Origin: Advenella kashmirensis WT001
GTDB lineage: Bacteria; Pseudomonadota; Gammaproteobacteria; Burkholderiales; Burkholderiaceae_B
Length of the DNA: 64,000 nt
Reading direction: 5' to 3'
NCBI RefSeq assembly: GCF_000219915.2
Contig: NC_017964.1
Location: forward strand, 2,046,001 to 2,110,000
Positions 38,303-48,526 of this stretch are shown one piece after another; the first letter of the stretch is position 1; each line of letters begins with the position of its first letter. Under the pieces are notes generated by a model that saw only the letters and a list, made by a program, of their open reading frames with translations, had not been told where the DNA came from and made no database searches. Made by a program: the position numbers and the translations under genes.

Positions 38303-39070
38303 TCAGTGACGGATAATCGTTCTGATACGGCCCGAACGCATTCGCTGACTCTGACCGCCTTTGATAACAGAGGTTTTCTGGATACGACCGATGCCAGCAG
38401 CGCCCTGTCCGGTTAGCGGATTGACTGCATAATTGTTATAGCGGATCTCATAATGCAGATGCGCGCCGGTCACCTTACCCGTATCGCCCAAATGGCCAAT
38501 GACTTCGCCTTTGTCAACAACCCGTCCCACCGCCAGGCGCGGGGCAAATTTCTGCAAATGCGCGTATAGTGTTTCATAACCTGAACCATGTTCCACGATC
38601 ACGGTATTACCGTAGCCGCCCTTGGCGCCCGCGAACGATATCCTGCCGCCCAGTGTCGTTTTGACCTGGCTACCTACCGGCGCAACCAGATCCACGCCGG
38701 CGTGAAAGCGCAACTGATTGTAGATGGGATGCATGCGCAAGCCAAAACGGGACGAGACATAACTCTTGTCCAGTGGCGAGGACAAAAAGCCCATGATTTT
38801 CAGGTCCAGTTTCAGGGATGGTCCGCAGCCCCTGGCGCTGCAGCCCTTTGGCGGGTCCAGGTCATCGGCCAGGCCACGTATGGTTTTGACATCGGAGTCG
38901 ACCGTTGGCACATCGGGCACCGTGTCCAGGTCCTCATCGGATTGGGCAAGCGCAGGCAGCGCGTGCATAGCGGCGGCAAGACAGCCAAGCAGCATCAGCG
39001 TGTGCCTGCCGGCCCGACTCAGGACGGCGCGCATGAAAGGAAATGGGTTTGTATGTACATGAAAGTGCAT
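38303..39070 (-). CDS. Secreted M23-family (LytM/gametolysin) metallopeptidase
   Basis: Peptidoglycan DD-endopeptidase or activator of cell-wall hydrolases. A signal peptide ends HALPALAQ; then an acidic linker, and the M23 domain with SSRFGLRMHPIYNQLRFHAG (first zinc His), VDLVAPVGSQV, and GKVTGAHLHYEIRYNNYAVN with the HxH. First Asp ligand is in AGVDLVAP. All zinc residues are present, so it should be catalytic. The start may be ATG 39070 or ATG 39034 (MRAVLSRAGRH); the second gives the tidier signal peptide. Confidence 0.9.
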   Translation of the reverse strand: MHFHVHTNPFPFMRAVLSRAGRHTLMLLGCLAAAMHALPALAQSDEDLDTVPDVPTVDSDVKTIRGLADDLDPPKGCSARGCGPSLKLDLKIMGFLSSPLDKSYVSSRFGLRMHPIYNQLRFHAGVDLVAPVGSQVKTTLGGRISFAGAKGGYGNTVIVEHGSGYETLYAHLQKFAPRLAVGRVVDKGEVIGHLGDTGKVTGAHLHYEIRYNNYAVNPLTGQGAAGIGRIQKTSVIKGGQSQRMRSGRIRTIIRH

Positions 39071-39203
39071 TTTACTTATTTCAGCTCAATCGCAGCGCAA
39101 ATCCGTGTATAGTTTTTGTTTCTACCCATTTTCCAATTGCACAGCGATACAGGGATATATCTTTGCCGGGAGCGCCGTTGCCTTCGACGGCCTCTTTTGA
39201 ACC

Positions 39204-39641
39204 ATGTTATCCGAAAAAATACGCAGCAAATACCGCCCAATGTTCAGACTTACTGTCATCCTTTCTTTTCTTGTCGGCCTGAGCGCCTGCTCGGACCGGC
39301 CGGACGATGAACGTCTGCGACTGGCGCTGATGTCCGATTGCATGGTGACGCGTGCCTCCCTGTTGCTTAGCGGCAAATACGTTGACAAACAGGCGGTGGC
39401 AACCATTCAGCAGGAATGTCATGCGGCCTACGCAACATTGATGCAGAACGTCTCTGCGAAACAGCTGCGTAACCAGCAGACCGAAGTATATGACAGCTTT
39501 CAGCGCGCTTACCGCATGAAATATTCGCTGCACGATGTCTTTGATAGCTTGCCACCTGCAGCCAAAACCACGTACGAGAAACTGGCAACCACGCTTTTCG
39601 GCCTGAAAAAGAGGATCTCGGCATATGAAAGATACCCGTGA
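39204..39641 (+). CDS. Small uncharacterised lipoprotein
   Basis: Up to 145 residues; ATG 39240 (MFRLTVILSFLVGLSAC) is an alternative start. A lipoprotein signal with lipobox GLSAC is clear, so the mature protein is anchored on the periplasmic side. The mature part is helical and charged, with two cysteines in DCMVTRAS and QQECHAAYATL, 25 residues apart. Function unknown. It overlaps the next gene by 17 bases and shares with it a CM-(T)-...-EC pattern, suggesting a tandem paralogous pair. Confidence 0.72.
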   Translation: MLSEKIRSKYRPMFRLTVILSFLVGLSACSDRPDDERLRLALMSDCMVTRASLLLSGKYVDKQAVATIQQECHAAYATLMQNVSAKQLRNQQTEVYDSFQRAYRMKYSLHDVFDSLPPAAKTTYEKLATTLFGLKKRISAYERYP

Positions 39642-39996
39642 TCGCATGCGTTTAATAAAATATCTGATTGCCGTGCTGTTCTTGCTGATTGCATTGGCGT
39701 ACCTGTGGACCAGCCTGAGTCGCCCTCACGAGACTGCTGGCGAGTATTCGCAGTTCGACAAGGAACGGGCTATTATTGCCTGCATGACCGCCGAGTACGC
39801 AACCAATTACACGGACGATCCGGCAGAGACAGATATGTTTCCGGAGTGTGAAGCACGCTTCGAAAAGCTCAAGGCCACATTGCCTTATGCCGAATATGTT
39901 CGTATTCAGCAGACACCGGTGTCTGCCGAGACCGGCCCGGTGCAAATGCAGCCCTACGAAGTGTTTCTGCAGATTATGACTGGCGCGGATCGCTGA
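39625..39996 (+). CDS. Small uncharacterised membrane-anchored protein, paralogue-like to the preceding lipoprotein
   Basis: 123 residues. One N-terminal membrane helix (LIKYLIAVLFLLIALAYLW), no lipobox, then a periplasmic domain with cysteines in IIACMTAEYATNY and MFPECEARFEKLKATL, 21 residues apart. The EC-x-A-x-(Y/F)-x-x-L segment and the following RIQQTPV echo the upstream protein (ECHAAYATL, RNQQTEV). Function unknown. Overlap of 17 bases implies coupled translation. It is followed 51 bases later by a Bug gene. Confidence 0.68.
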   Translation: MKDTRDRMRLIKYLIAVLFLLIALAYLWTSLSRPHETAGEYSQFDKERAIIACMTAEYATNYTDDPAETDMFPECEARFEKLKATLPYAEYVRIQQTPVSAETGPVQMQPYEVFLQIMTGADR

Positions 39997-40047
39997 TTCT
40001 GCTGCCCTTAGCTTATTGACAATTGTTCCAAAGGATGTGCTTGAAAA

Positions 40048-41049
40048 ATGCAAAAGAACAAAAGAAAAACAATGATCGCTCTGGCCATTGCGGGCCTGAC
40101 TGCCGGTTCGCTGGTAGTGGCCGCATCCCAGGCTCATGCTGATGAAAGCAAATGGCCCGAACATTCGCTCAAGCTGATTGTGCCTTTTGGCCCCGGTTCC
40201 ACACCCGATCAGATTGCGCGCATTATTGCCGGCAGCGCCGAGAAAAAACTGGGCCGGACGATCGTGATAGAAAACAAAGCCGGCGCGGGCGGCAATATTG
40301 GTACCAACCTGGTGGCCAAAGCCAAACCTGATGGCTATACCTTCGGTATTTCCATTACCGGCCCGCTGGTGAACAACCAATTTATCTACAATAATTTGCC
40401 TTACGAGCCGGAAAAGGATCTTGCGCCGTTGACCATGGCAGTGACGCAACCGAATGTGATTGTCGTGACAAAGCAATCGGGCATTAAGACATTGAAAGAG
40501 CTGATTAGCAAGATCCAGGCCGAGCCGGACAAGCTTAATTTTGCAACATCGGGCAACGGTACTGGCTCACATCTGTCCATCGAATTGATGCTGCAGGCAG
40601 TGAACGGCAAGGCGACCGCTGTGCCCTATCCTTCTTCGCCCGCCGCACTCAATTCACTGATTGCAGGCGATACCCAGTTCACTGCGCTGGCGCCCATTGC
40701 CGTGCTGCCTCTGGTCAAAGAAGGCCGGCTGGTTGCATTGGCGCAGACCAGTGCGCAGCGCAACAGTTCCCTGCCGGATATTCCTACGGTGTCAGAGGCA
40801 GGTGCGCCCGGCATTGAAGGCGCTGCCTGGTCCGGTTTTGTTATTTCGTCAAAAGTGCCGATTGCCATCCGCAATATGCTTACCGACGCGCTATTGACTG
40901 CGCTGCGTGATCCAGAAGTAGGCAAACAGCTTAAGGCGATTTATATGGATCCCATACCGAGCACGCCGGAAGCGTTTCGCGATTATATGAATCAAGAGAA
41001 AGCGCGCTGGAAACCGTTGATTGAAAAACTGAATCTGAAAATCAATTGA
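40048..41049 (+). CDS. Bug-family tripartite tricarboxylate transporter substrate-binding protein
   Basis: 333 residues, fourth Bug receptor in the window. Signal peptide ends SQAHA before DESKWPEH. Motifs: KLIVPFGPGSTPDQIARIIA, VIENKAGAGGNIGTN, AKAKPDGYTFGIS, ATAVPYPSSPAALNSLIAGD, SLPDIPTVSEAGAPG. Intact. The convergent SDR gene ends three bases away from it. An acid/alcohol uptake and oxidation link with that SDR is possible but they are on opposite strands. Confidence 0.93.
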   Translation: MQKNKRKTMIALAIAGLTAGSLVVAASQAHADESKWPEHSLKLIVPFGPGSTPDQIARIIAGSAEKKLGRTIVIENKAGAGGNIGTNLVAKAKPDGYTFGISITGPLVNNQFIYNNLPYEPEKDLAPLTMAVTQPNVIVVTKQSGIKTLKELISKIQAEPDKLNFATSGNGTGSHLSIELMLQAVNGKATAVPYPSSPAALNSLIAGDTQFTALAPIAVLPLVKEGRLVALAQTSAQRNSSLPDIPTVSEAGAPGIEGAAWSGFVISSKVPIAIRNMLTDALLTALRDPEVGKQLKAIYMDPIPSTPEAFRDYMNQEKARWKPLIEKLNLKIN

Positions 41050-41052
41050 TCG

Positions 41053-41832
41053 TCAGAACTGAACGGACAGGCCGCCATCTACAGCGATGACTTGTCCATT
41101 GATATAGGCTGAAAGGTCAGAAGCCAGGAACACCGCCAGTCCGGCAATTTCTTCTGGCCTGCCCCAGCGTCCTGTCGGATTGCGCGTTGCCAGCGTTTGT
41201 CCGGCTGCGGAATTGACCATTTCCAGATTGGTCTCTGTGGCAAAGGTGCCTGGCGCAATCGCGTTGCTGGTAATGCCGCTGGCGGCAAACTCCACTGCCA
41301 GCGCCCGCATCATACCGGTCAGGCCTTGTTTGGCAACGGGATAGACGCCATCGCCGGGGCGGGCGATGTGCCCTGCCACCGACGTGATAGTGATCAGCCT
41401 GCCCCACTGCTGCTTTTTCATCAGCGCTGCCGCTTTCTGTGACAAATACATGGCCCCCAGCAGATTGACTTGCAGCATTTGCTGCATTTGCGCAAAATTG
41501 AAAGCAGCCAGAGGTTGGCGGATCCGGATTCCCATATTGTTGACCAGCACGTCGCAACGGCCGTGCTGCTCCTCCAGGTAAGCCATGCAGCGGTCAATGT
41601 CAGCCACAACGGACATATCTCCAACCAGGCCTTGCACTTGTATACCTGTTTGCCGCAGTGCAGCGCGGGCCTGTTCTACAGATTCGGCGCTGCGACCGTT
41701 GATATATACCAGCGCGCCACTGCGCGCCATGGCCGAAGCCATTTCCAGGCCAAGTCCGCGTGTTGAGCCGCTGATCAAGACCACTTTATCATGCAGCCCG
41801 AAGCCGTCTGTGTAGGAACCCTGTTGTTGCAT
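41053..41832 (-). CDS. Short-chain dehydrogenase/reductase
   Basis: NAD(P)-dependent classical SDR of 259 residues. Cofactor motif ISGSTRGLGLEMA, structural NNMG (for NNAG), catalytic Ser in TITSVAGH, YxxxK in GVYPVAKQGLTGM, and the C-terminal YINGQVIAVDGGLSVQF. Closest in layout to gluconate 5-dehydrogenase and 3-oxoacyl-ACP reductase types; the PGDGVYPVAK loop does not fix the substrate. Convergent with the Bug gene; upstream is a 126-base divergent gap to the sigma-factor gene. Confidence 0.92.
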   Translation of the reverse strand: MQQQGSYTDGFGLHDKVVLISGSTRGLGLEMASAMARSGALVYINGRSAESVEQARAALRQTGIQVQGLVGDMSVVADIDRCMAYLEEQHGRCDVLVNNMGIRIRQPLAAFNFAQMQQMLQVNLLGAMYLSQKAAALMKKQQWGRLITITSVAGHIARPGDGVYPVAKQGLTGMMRALAVEFAASGITSNAIAPGTFATETNLEMVNSAAGQTLATRNPTGRWGRPEEIAGLAVFLASDLSAYINGQVIAVDGGLSVQF

Positions 41833-41958
41833 TGCTTTCCTTGAATATCTGCTGTAGCTGGCTTTTGTAACACGGCCCGAACAATGTCAAGCGTATGCAA
41901 TGAGCCGGTTTACGGTTAAACTTGAACCTATTTTCACCCAATTGCCTGGAAAAAGTAA

Positions 41959-43266
41959 ATGTTTGCCAGAAACACCCCTTTTAATTACGAGAAAATCTTA
42001 AAAGCGTGTGCAAAAGGACAGAAAAGTGCCTTGCAGACTCTGTTCAAGCATGAAGCACCGCTCATGGTTGCCTTGTCCCTGCGCGTATTGGGTAATTACA
42101 ATCTGGCCGAGCAGGCCGTCGTATCTGCATTTGTGCTTATCTGGAACAATGCCGAGGCCTACGACGAGGACATGGGGCCGGCACGCGGGTGGATTTTCTC
42201 TATCCTGCGCTATCGAATCAGCCAGATTTTCAAGGAACACTACGACGCCATTCAGGCGGCCAGCAAGGGTCAGGATGAATCGGTGCTCAATGAAGTCTCC
42301 AGCAATCTGCATGCAGACGTGCGTGAAGACCTGCCGGTCACACCGGCTTTTTATCTACATCTGGAAGAGTTGCCCGAAGAGCCGCAAAAGGCGCTGATCA
42401 ATATGTATTTCAGCGGCATGTCGCAGGCGCAAACCGCGACCAAAGTGGGCATGCCGCTGGGCCGATTCAAGGAAAATCTGTTTCTTGGGCTGCAGCACCT
42501 GGCCAAGCATCTGCCTGAATTTTCTCCACCGCATCATGCGACTGAAAAAATGGGCGAATATGTACTGGGCGGGTTGTCCGAAAACGAAGAAAAATTGGTC
42601 TACAAATTAATGAATGACGATGCCGGTGTCTCGCGCATCGCCTTGCTATGGGAAGCCCAGTTCACTCATCTGCTCAGCCAGTTGCCGGCACAAGTGGCCA
42701 GCAGCCGGGTGTGGGAGAAAATAAAGAACGCCGCCTTTGCCAAGGCGCAGATCAACGCTGCACAGGGAACAGAGACAGACGACGATGACGGCACCGAACA
42801 GCCCTATGCTTCGGGTTTAAAAACCACCTTGCGCAAGCTCTGGTTCATGCTTCCCCTGTGGCGCACATTGGCGCTGCTATTGGCCATTGCTGCATTTACT
42901 TTCTGGTATGTAGGCACCCCTGCTTCGGATTTGCCTAAAAAAGTGGCCGTGCTGGACTCGTCCATGAGCAATGCCCAAACGGGCTGGGTCGTTCGATTCA
43001 ATGCCGCCGGCGATGCCCACTTTTCTCCGGTCGTGCGCCAGACCGTGTCGGACGGACTGGTGCTCCAGGTATGGAAACGATCCAGCGGATCCGACAGCGC
43101 CCTTGCCCTGATCCGTGACAGCAAAGCCTTTGTCCTGACCGCAGAACTAGTAGGGTCCATTGCGGCGGGTGATCAGCTGTTGATCAGCCTGGAACCCGAT
43201 GGTGGTTCGCGCAATGACCGGCCTTCGGGCACCATCCTGTACAAGGGAACCGTCGCAGATCTGTAG
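41959..43266 (+). CDS. ECF sigma factor continuous with RskA-like membrane anti-sigma factor
   Basis: 435 residues in one unbroken frame. Residues 1-90 are sigma region 2 (SLRVLGNYNLAEQAVVSAFV, ARGWIFSILRYRISQ); residues 135-185 are region 4 (LINMYFSGMSQAQTATKVGM, LGRFKENLFLGLQHLAKHL). From about 200 the chain matches an anti-sigma-K type protein: EYVLGGLSENEEKLVYKLMN, one membrane helix (LWRTLALLLAIAAFTFWYVG, about 305-325), and an extracytoplasmic RskA domain (VLQVWKRSSGSDSALALI). Normally these are two overlapping genes. At the join, ATG 42549 follows a TGA (42542-42544) in another frame by four bases, so the fusion may result from one missing base. Confidence 0.82.
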   Translation: MFARNTPFNYEKILKACAKGQKSALQTLFKHEAPLMVALSLRVLGNYNLAEQAVVSAFVLIWNNAEAYDEDMGPARGWIFSILRYRISQIFKEHYDAIQAASKGQDESVLNEVSSNLHADVREDLPVTPAFYLHLEELPEEPQKALINMYFSGMSQAQTATKVGMPLGRFKENLFLGLQHLAKHLPEFSPPHHATEKMGEYVLGGLSENEEKLVYKLMNDDAGVSRIALLWEAQFTHLLSQLPAQVASSRVWEKIKNAAFAKAQINAAQGTETDDDDGTEQPYASGLKTTLRKLWFMLPLWRTLALLLAIAAFTFWYVGTPASDLPKKVAVLDSSMSNAQTGWVVRFNAAGDAHFSPVVRQTVSDGLVLQVWKRSSGSDSALALIRDSKAFVLTAELVGSIAAGDQLLISLEPDGGSRNDRPSGTILYKGTVADL

Positions 43267-43580
43267 CGCGGGTTCGCCACAACCGGGCTTGGTTCGAAAA
43301 TAACGCAACTCTGAAGTATCCGGGCTCTTTTAAGGACCTGAGGCATAACGGGTTGTCCCCAGTGAGGTCCGGTCTTATACACGTCTTTGCAACAGGCGTT
43401 GGTAACCCGTTAAACGTGTGGCCTTTGCGCAAATAGGGATCGATACCCTGCTGGCAAACCGTAGGCCGGTATCGCGTTTTTCAGCTGAAATTCAGGAGCT
43501 GATGAAAAATATAAGCGTCGACGCAAGAAGATAAAGTATGATTGTAATAATTCGCCATAATTCTTCATAAATAGCACTAA
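43267..43580. promoter_or_regulatory. Region upstream of the Mrp operon
   Basis: About 310 bases. The last 60 are AT-rich with two ATAATTC repeats ten bases apart (about 43547-43563) and probably hold the Mrp promoter. There is no good ribosome site before ATG 43581. No gene seen. Confidence 0.4.
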
Positions 43581-46560
43581 ATGTCATTAATCCTGCTTCT
43601 AATTCTTCCATTTCTGGGTAGTATACTTGTCGGCCTGCTGCCCGTACACGCCAGATCTCCGGAAGCTTGGATGGCAGGTATTATCGCGATCGTCGGCGCG
43701 CTGATTACCTTGTCTTTTTTGCCCGACATGCTGCAGGGCAACACCGTTGTCCAGACCCTCGAATGGGTGCCCTCCTACAAGCTGAATCTTGTATTTCGCA
43801 TGGACGGCTATGCATGGCTTTTTTCGTTGCTGATTACCGTTATGGGTGCGCTGGTGGTGCTGTATGCGCGCTACTATATGTCGCCCAAAGATCCGGTTAC
43901 CCGGTTCTATTCTTTCTTTCTGGCATTCATGGGTTCAATGCTGGGCGTGGTGCTGTCCGGCAATATTATCCAGCTGGTTATCTTCTGGGAACTGACCAGT
44001 CTGTCCTCATTCATGCTGATCGCCTACTGGAATCATCGCCAGGACGCCAAGCGCGGGGCCAGGATGGCACTGACCATTACTGCGGCCGGCGGGTTCTGTC
44101 TGCTGGCGGCCATGTTGATGATCGGGCATATTGTGGGCAGCTATGATCTGGATGCTGTGCTCAATTCGGGCGACACCTTGCGCAATCACCCATGGTATGT
44201 GACCATTCTGATTCTGTTCGCGCTTGGTGCCCTGACCAAAAGTGCGCAGTTTCCCTTCCATTTCTGGCTGCCAAATGCAATGGCCGCGCCTACGCCGGTC
44301 TCCGCTTACCTGCATTCGGCAACCATGGTCAAGGCCGGCGTGTTCATTCTGGCGCGCTTCTGGCCGGTGCTGGCGGGCACCTCGGCCTGGTTCTGGATTA
44401 TCGGCATGGCCGGACTGTGTTCGCTGTTTCTGGGGGCCTATGTTGCGACCTTCCAGAGGGACATGAAAGCGGTCCTGGCGTATTCTACGATCAGTCATCT
44501 TGGCCTGATTACCCTGCTGTTAGGCCTGAACAGCAAACTGGCGCTGATCGCCGCCCTGTTTCACATGATCAATCATGCCACCTTCAAGGCATCGCTCTTT
44601 ATGGCCACCGGCATTGTCGATCATGAAACCGGCACCCGGGACCTGGTGCTGCTGTCCGGGCTGCGCAAGGCCATGCCGATCACCGCAACACTGGCCGTTG
44701 TGGCTGCGGCTGCCATGGCGGGTGTGCCGTTGCTCAACGGTTTTATTTCAAAAGAAATGTTTTTTGCCGAAACGCTGAACTTGCCGGATTATCTTGAAGT
44801 CTCTCGTTGGTTGCCGGTCTTCGCCGTGCTGGCCAGCGCCTTCAGTGTGGCCTATTCCCTGCGGCTGATCATGCAGGTCTTTTTTGGCCCAGGCGACCGA
44901 TCTGCCCAGCGAGCCGCACGAGCCACCGTTGTGGATGCTTGTACCCAGCGGCATTCTGGTGCTGACCTGCCTGTTGATTGGCATCATGCCGCAAACCATT
45001 ATCGGCCCGGTGCTGTCTTCCGCTGCGCATTCGATTCTCGGGCCAACATTGCCGCAATACAGTCTTGCTATATGGCATGGTTTCAATTTGCCGCTCACGA
45101 TGAGCCTGATCGCCATGGGCGGCGGCGTCCTGCTTGCCCTGGTCCTGCGACCCCTGCAGCGACGCAAGCCTGGCCAGACCCCGCTGCTGTATCGCATCGA
45201 CGGACGTATTTTCTTTGATTTCCTGATGAATCTGCTGGATACGGTGGCCTATCAGGCAATAAATCTGTTTTCCACCAAACGGCTGCAGCCCCAGGTATTG
45301 TGGATTGTCGTTATTACTGTCGTGGTCACCATTCTGCCGTTATTGCTGTTTGAAGCCTGGCCGCAACTGGTCATGCGCAATATTGATCTGCCCTTTACGC
45401 TGTTGTGGATTATCGGTTCATGCTGCGCTGTTGGCGCGGCCTATCAGGCGAAATACAACCGTTTCCGATCTCTGGTTCTGCTCGGCGGCGCCGGCCTGTG
45501 CAGCAGCCTCACTTATCTGTGGCTGTCAGCACCGGACCTTGCGCTTACCCAATTGGTTGTCGAAATGGTGACCACCATCCTGCTGTTGCTCGGATTACGC
45601 TGGCTGCCACGCAGAATGTCAACGGAACCGCCTTCGGACCGCGGTCGGGCCCTAGTGCGACGTTTGCGCGATATGACCATCGCCGTGATCGCCGGCCTGG
45701 GCATGTCCGTGCTCACCTACTTGCAGTTATCGCGCCCAGCCTGAGGCGTCTCGTCGTTTTATCTGGAAAAAGCGCTACCCGAGGGTGGCGGCACCAATGT
45801 CGTCAATGTTTTGCTGGTAGACTTCCGCGGCTTTGATACCTACGGTGAAATTACGGTGCTCAGTATTGTCGCCCTGACCGTATACGCCCTGTTGCGACGT
45901 TTTCGTCCGCCGCGAGAAAGCTTGAAGGCGCTGGAAGACCGGCGTTTTCGACAGAGCGGCGATACGGCTGTTGTCGACGAGGATGCAGAACTGCCAACTG
46001 GCACAATGTTGGTGCCGACCGTACTTTCGCGCTTTATTATGCCGATTGCCACGCTGATTGCCTTATTTTTCCTGTTGCGCGGACATAATTTGCCCGGCGG
46101 CGGTTTTGTTGCCGGTCTGATTTTTGCTGCCGCTGTTATTCTGCAATATATGATGGGCGGCATTCGCTGGGTCGAAGATCGCTCGCGGATCTTTCCCCAG
46201 TACTGGATTGCAGGCGGCTTATTGATGGCCGGCGCTGCCGGTATGTCCGCATGGCTGTTCAAGCTACCGTTTTTATCGGCACTGGCCGCAGATGTTGACC
46301 TTGGCCCGCTTGGACATGTGCATTTGTCCAGTGTCATCCTGTTTGACCTGGGTGTATTCGCAGTCGTTGTTGGCTCTACCCTATTCATGTTGGTCGCGTT
46401 GAGTCACCAATCCTTGCGGTTTTACAAAAAAGTGTCGGCCGAGACGGCCGAAGAAAATACCAGTAGCGAGACCATCGCATCTGATCCGGGCAGCGATAGC
46501 AATGTGTCGCCCAAACCAGCGCCGCCGTCGAATACCCAGGGAGCACCAACATGGAACTGA
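43581..46560 (+). CDS. mrpA: Mrp/Pha Na+(K+)/H+ antiporter subunit A, fused with subunit B (breaks near 44892 and 45736-45747)
   Basis: Largest membrane subunit, related to NuoL of complex I. First part: QFPFHFWLPNAMAAPTPVSA with proton-channel Lys, AYLHSATMVKAGVFILARFW, HMINHATFKASLFMATGI. At 44892 one extra C (GGCCAG read as GGCCCAG) breaks the frame; it resumes QATDLPSEPHEPPLWMLVPS. An in-frame TGA lies at 45742; adding one base to each of three short runs (CCC, CC, GG) gives SRPSPEGVSSFYLEKALPEG, which fits the family in length. The end (LRGHNLPGGGFVAGLIFAAA) is the MrpB domain, so this is the PhaA/B fused type. About 993 residues corrected; overlaps mrpC by ten bases. Confidence 0.9.
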
Positions 46561-46892
46561 TTTTATCAATCGCCATCGGCATTATGGCCGGCTCGGGTAT
46601 CTGGCTGTTGCTGCGTCCGCGTACTTACCAGGTTATTATCGGTCTGACGCTGGTCTCCTATGCAGTCAATTTGTTCATTTTCGCCACAGGTAAACTGACC
46701 ACCGGCGCGCCGCCGATTCTGAAAAAAGGTGTGGCCACAACCCTGGCTAATTATGCCGATCCTCTGCCACAGGCCCTGGTACTGACCGCCATTGTGATCA
46801 GCTTTGCCACCACGGCCCTGTTTCTGGTGGTGATCCTCGCTTTGCGCGGCTTGTCCAATACGGACCACGTAGATGGGACGGAGTCGCAATGA
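46551..46892 (+). CDS. mrpC: Mrp antiporter subunit C
   Basis: 113 residues, three helices, homologous to NuoK. Motifs: IMAGSGIWLLLRPRTYQVII, VSYAVNLFIFATG with the conserved Asn, and DPLPQALVLTAIVISFATTA, the near-invariant MrpC stretch. Intact; its end overlaps the mrpD start by four bases (ATGA). Confidence 0.95.
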   Translation: MELILSIAIGIMAGSGIWLLLRPRTYQVIIGLTLVSYAVNLFIFATGKLTTGAPPILKKGVATTLANYADPLPQALVLTAIVISFATTALFLVVILALRGLSNTDHVDGTESQ

Positions 46893-48526
46893 GTCAGTGG
46901 ATGAATCACCTTCCCATCCTGCCGGTTGCTATCCCGATGATCATGGGCGCGTTTATGCTGGTGCTGCGCGATCAGCATCGGAACGCAGCCGTTGTTCTGG
47001 GCGTTGTTTCCGTGCTAGCTCAGTTTTGCATCGCGGTGGCTTTGTTCGGCATTACAACCGGGCGTATTCCCAACGACTACGAAAACCATATCATGGTTTA
47101 CCTACTGGGTAATTGGCAGGCGCCTTTTGCCATCGTGCTGGTGGCCGACCAGCTTAGCGCCATCATGTTGATTTTGACCGCGGTGCTGGGGCTGTGCTCT
47201 CTGCTGTATTCAACAGCCCTTTGGGATCGTGCCGGGGTCTTTTTCCACCCCTTGTTTCAGTTCATTCTGATGGGATTGAACGGCGCCTTTCTTACCGGCG
47301 ATCTGTTCAATCTGTTTGTCTTTTTTGAAATTTTCCTGGCTGCCTCTTATGGCCTGGCGCTGCATGGCTCGGGCATGGCCCGGGTTGCTGCCGGCCTGCA
47401 CTACGTTACCGTCAACCTGATTGCTTCATTCCTGTTGCTGATCGCCATTTCAGTGCTGTATGGCATTACCGGCACGCTGAATATGGCAGATCTGGGGTTG
47501 CGCGCCGCTACGCTAAGTGGCGACGATCGACGGTTGTTCGAGGCCGCGTGTGCCATCCTGGGTATCGCCTTTCTGATCAAGGCAGGCGCCTGGCCATTGA
47601 ACTTCTGGCTGACCAGCGCCTATTCGGCCGCCGTGGCACCGGTAGCGGCACTGTTCGCGATCATGAGCAAGGTAGGCATCTATGCATTACTGCGCATTGG
47701 TTCGCTGCTGCTGCCAACAGGTGCGCCGGCGGCGTTCAGCGGCGACTGGATGTACGTCATCGGACTGGCAACCCTGTTGTTCGGCACCCTGGGTATTTTG
47801 TCGGAAAAAACAGCGGTCGACTGGTGGGCTATTGCATCATTATGTCTTCCGGCACCCTGCTTTCGGCACTGGGCATGCCAAGCGTCATTCTGACGGCCGT
47901 CCCTGTACTATATGCTCAGTTCTGTGTTGGTAACCAGTACGTTCTTTTACCTAATTGAACTTATCAAACGTACCGAATCTTTCGGGGGGAATGTGCTGGC
48001 GGTCAGTCTGGAAGCCTTCAGCGCCGAGGACCAGGATAGCTCGGATTATTCCGGAACCGTTGTAGGCAAACCAATACCGTTCGCCCTGGCGTTTCTGGGG
48101 TTGGCATTTTTCATCTGTGCGCTGGTTATTGCCGGTATGCCCCCGTTCTCGGGCTTTATTGCCAAGTTCGCGCTGCTGTCCAAAGCGCTGGATCTGTCGC
48201 AGACCAATGCTGCCACCACAACCAGCGTGTGGCTGCTGGTGGCTGCCATGCTGATTTCCGGCATGGCCACGGTGATTGCCCTGGGACGCGCCGGCATTAG
48301 AATGTTCTGGAGCAGTGAGAAATTAAAGCCGCCGGTGCTCAGCCGCCGCGAAGCCTTCCCCATCACCCTGCTGCTGATGCTGTGTATTGCACTGACTGTG
48401 TTTGCCGGTCCAGTGATGGACCAGCTCTCACTGACGGCCAAGCAACTGGATAACCCGGGCACTTATATGAAGGCGGTGCTCAACAGCCGACCAGCCGTCA
48501 TATCGTCACATGGAGGTGCGCAATGA
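46889..48526 (+). CDS. mrpD: Mrp antiporter subunit D (frame breaks near 47815 and 47902)
   Basis: NuoM/NuoN-like proton channel subunit with 14 helices. First frame: GLNGAFLTGDLFNLFVFFEI, AFLIKAGAWPLNFWLTSAYS with the conserved Lys, then lost after LSEKTA. One missing G gives GRLVGYCIIMSSGTLLSALG; one surplus C further on gives TAVLYYMLSSVLVTSTFFYL. The rest (ALVIAGMPPFSGFIAKFALL) is normal. Corrected length 545 residues. The two errors cancel in length but scramble about 30 residues between them. Confidence 0.92.
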
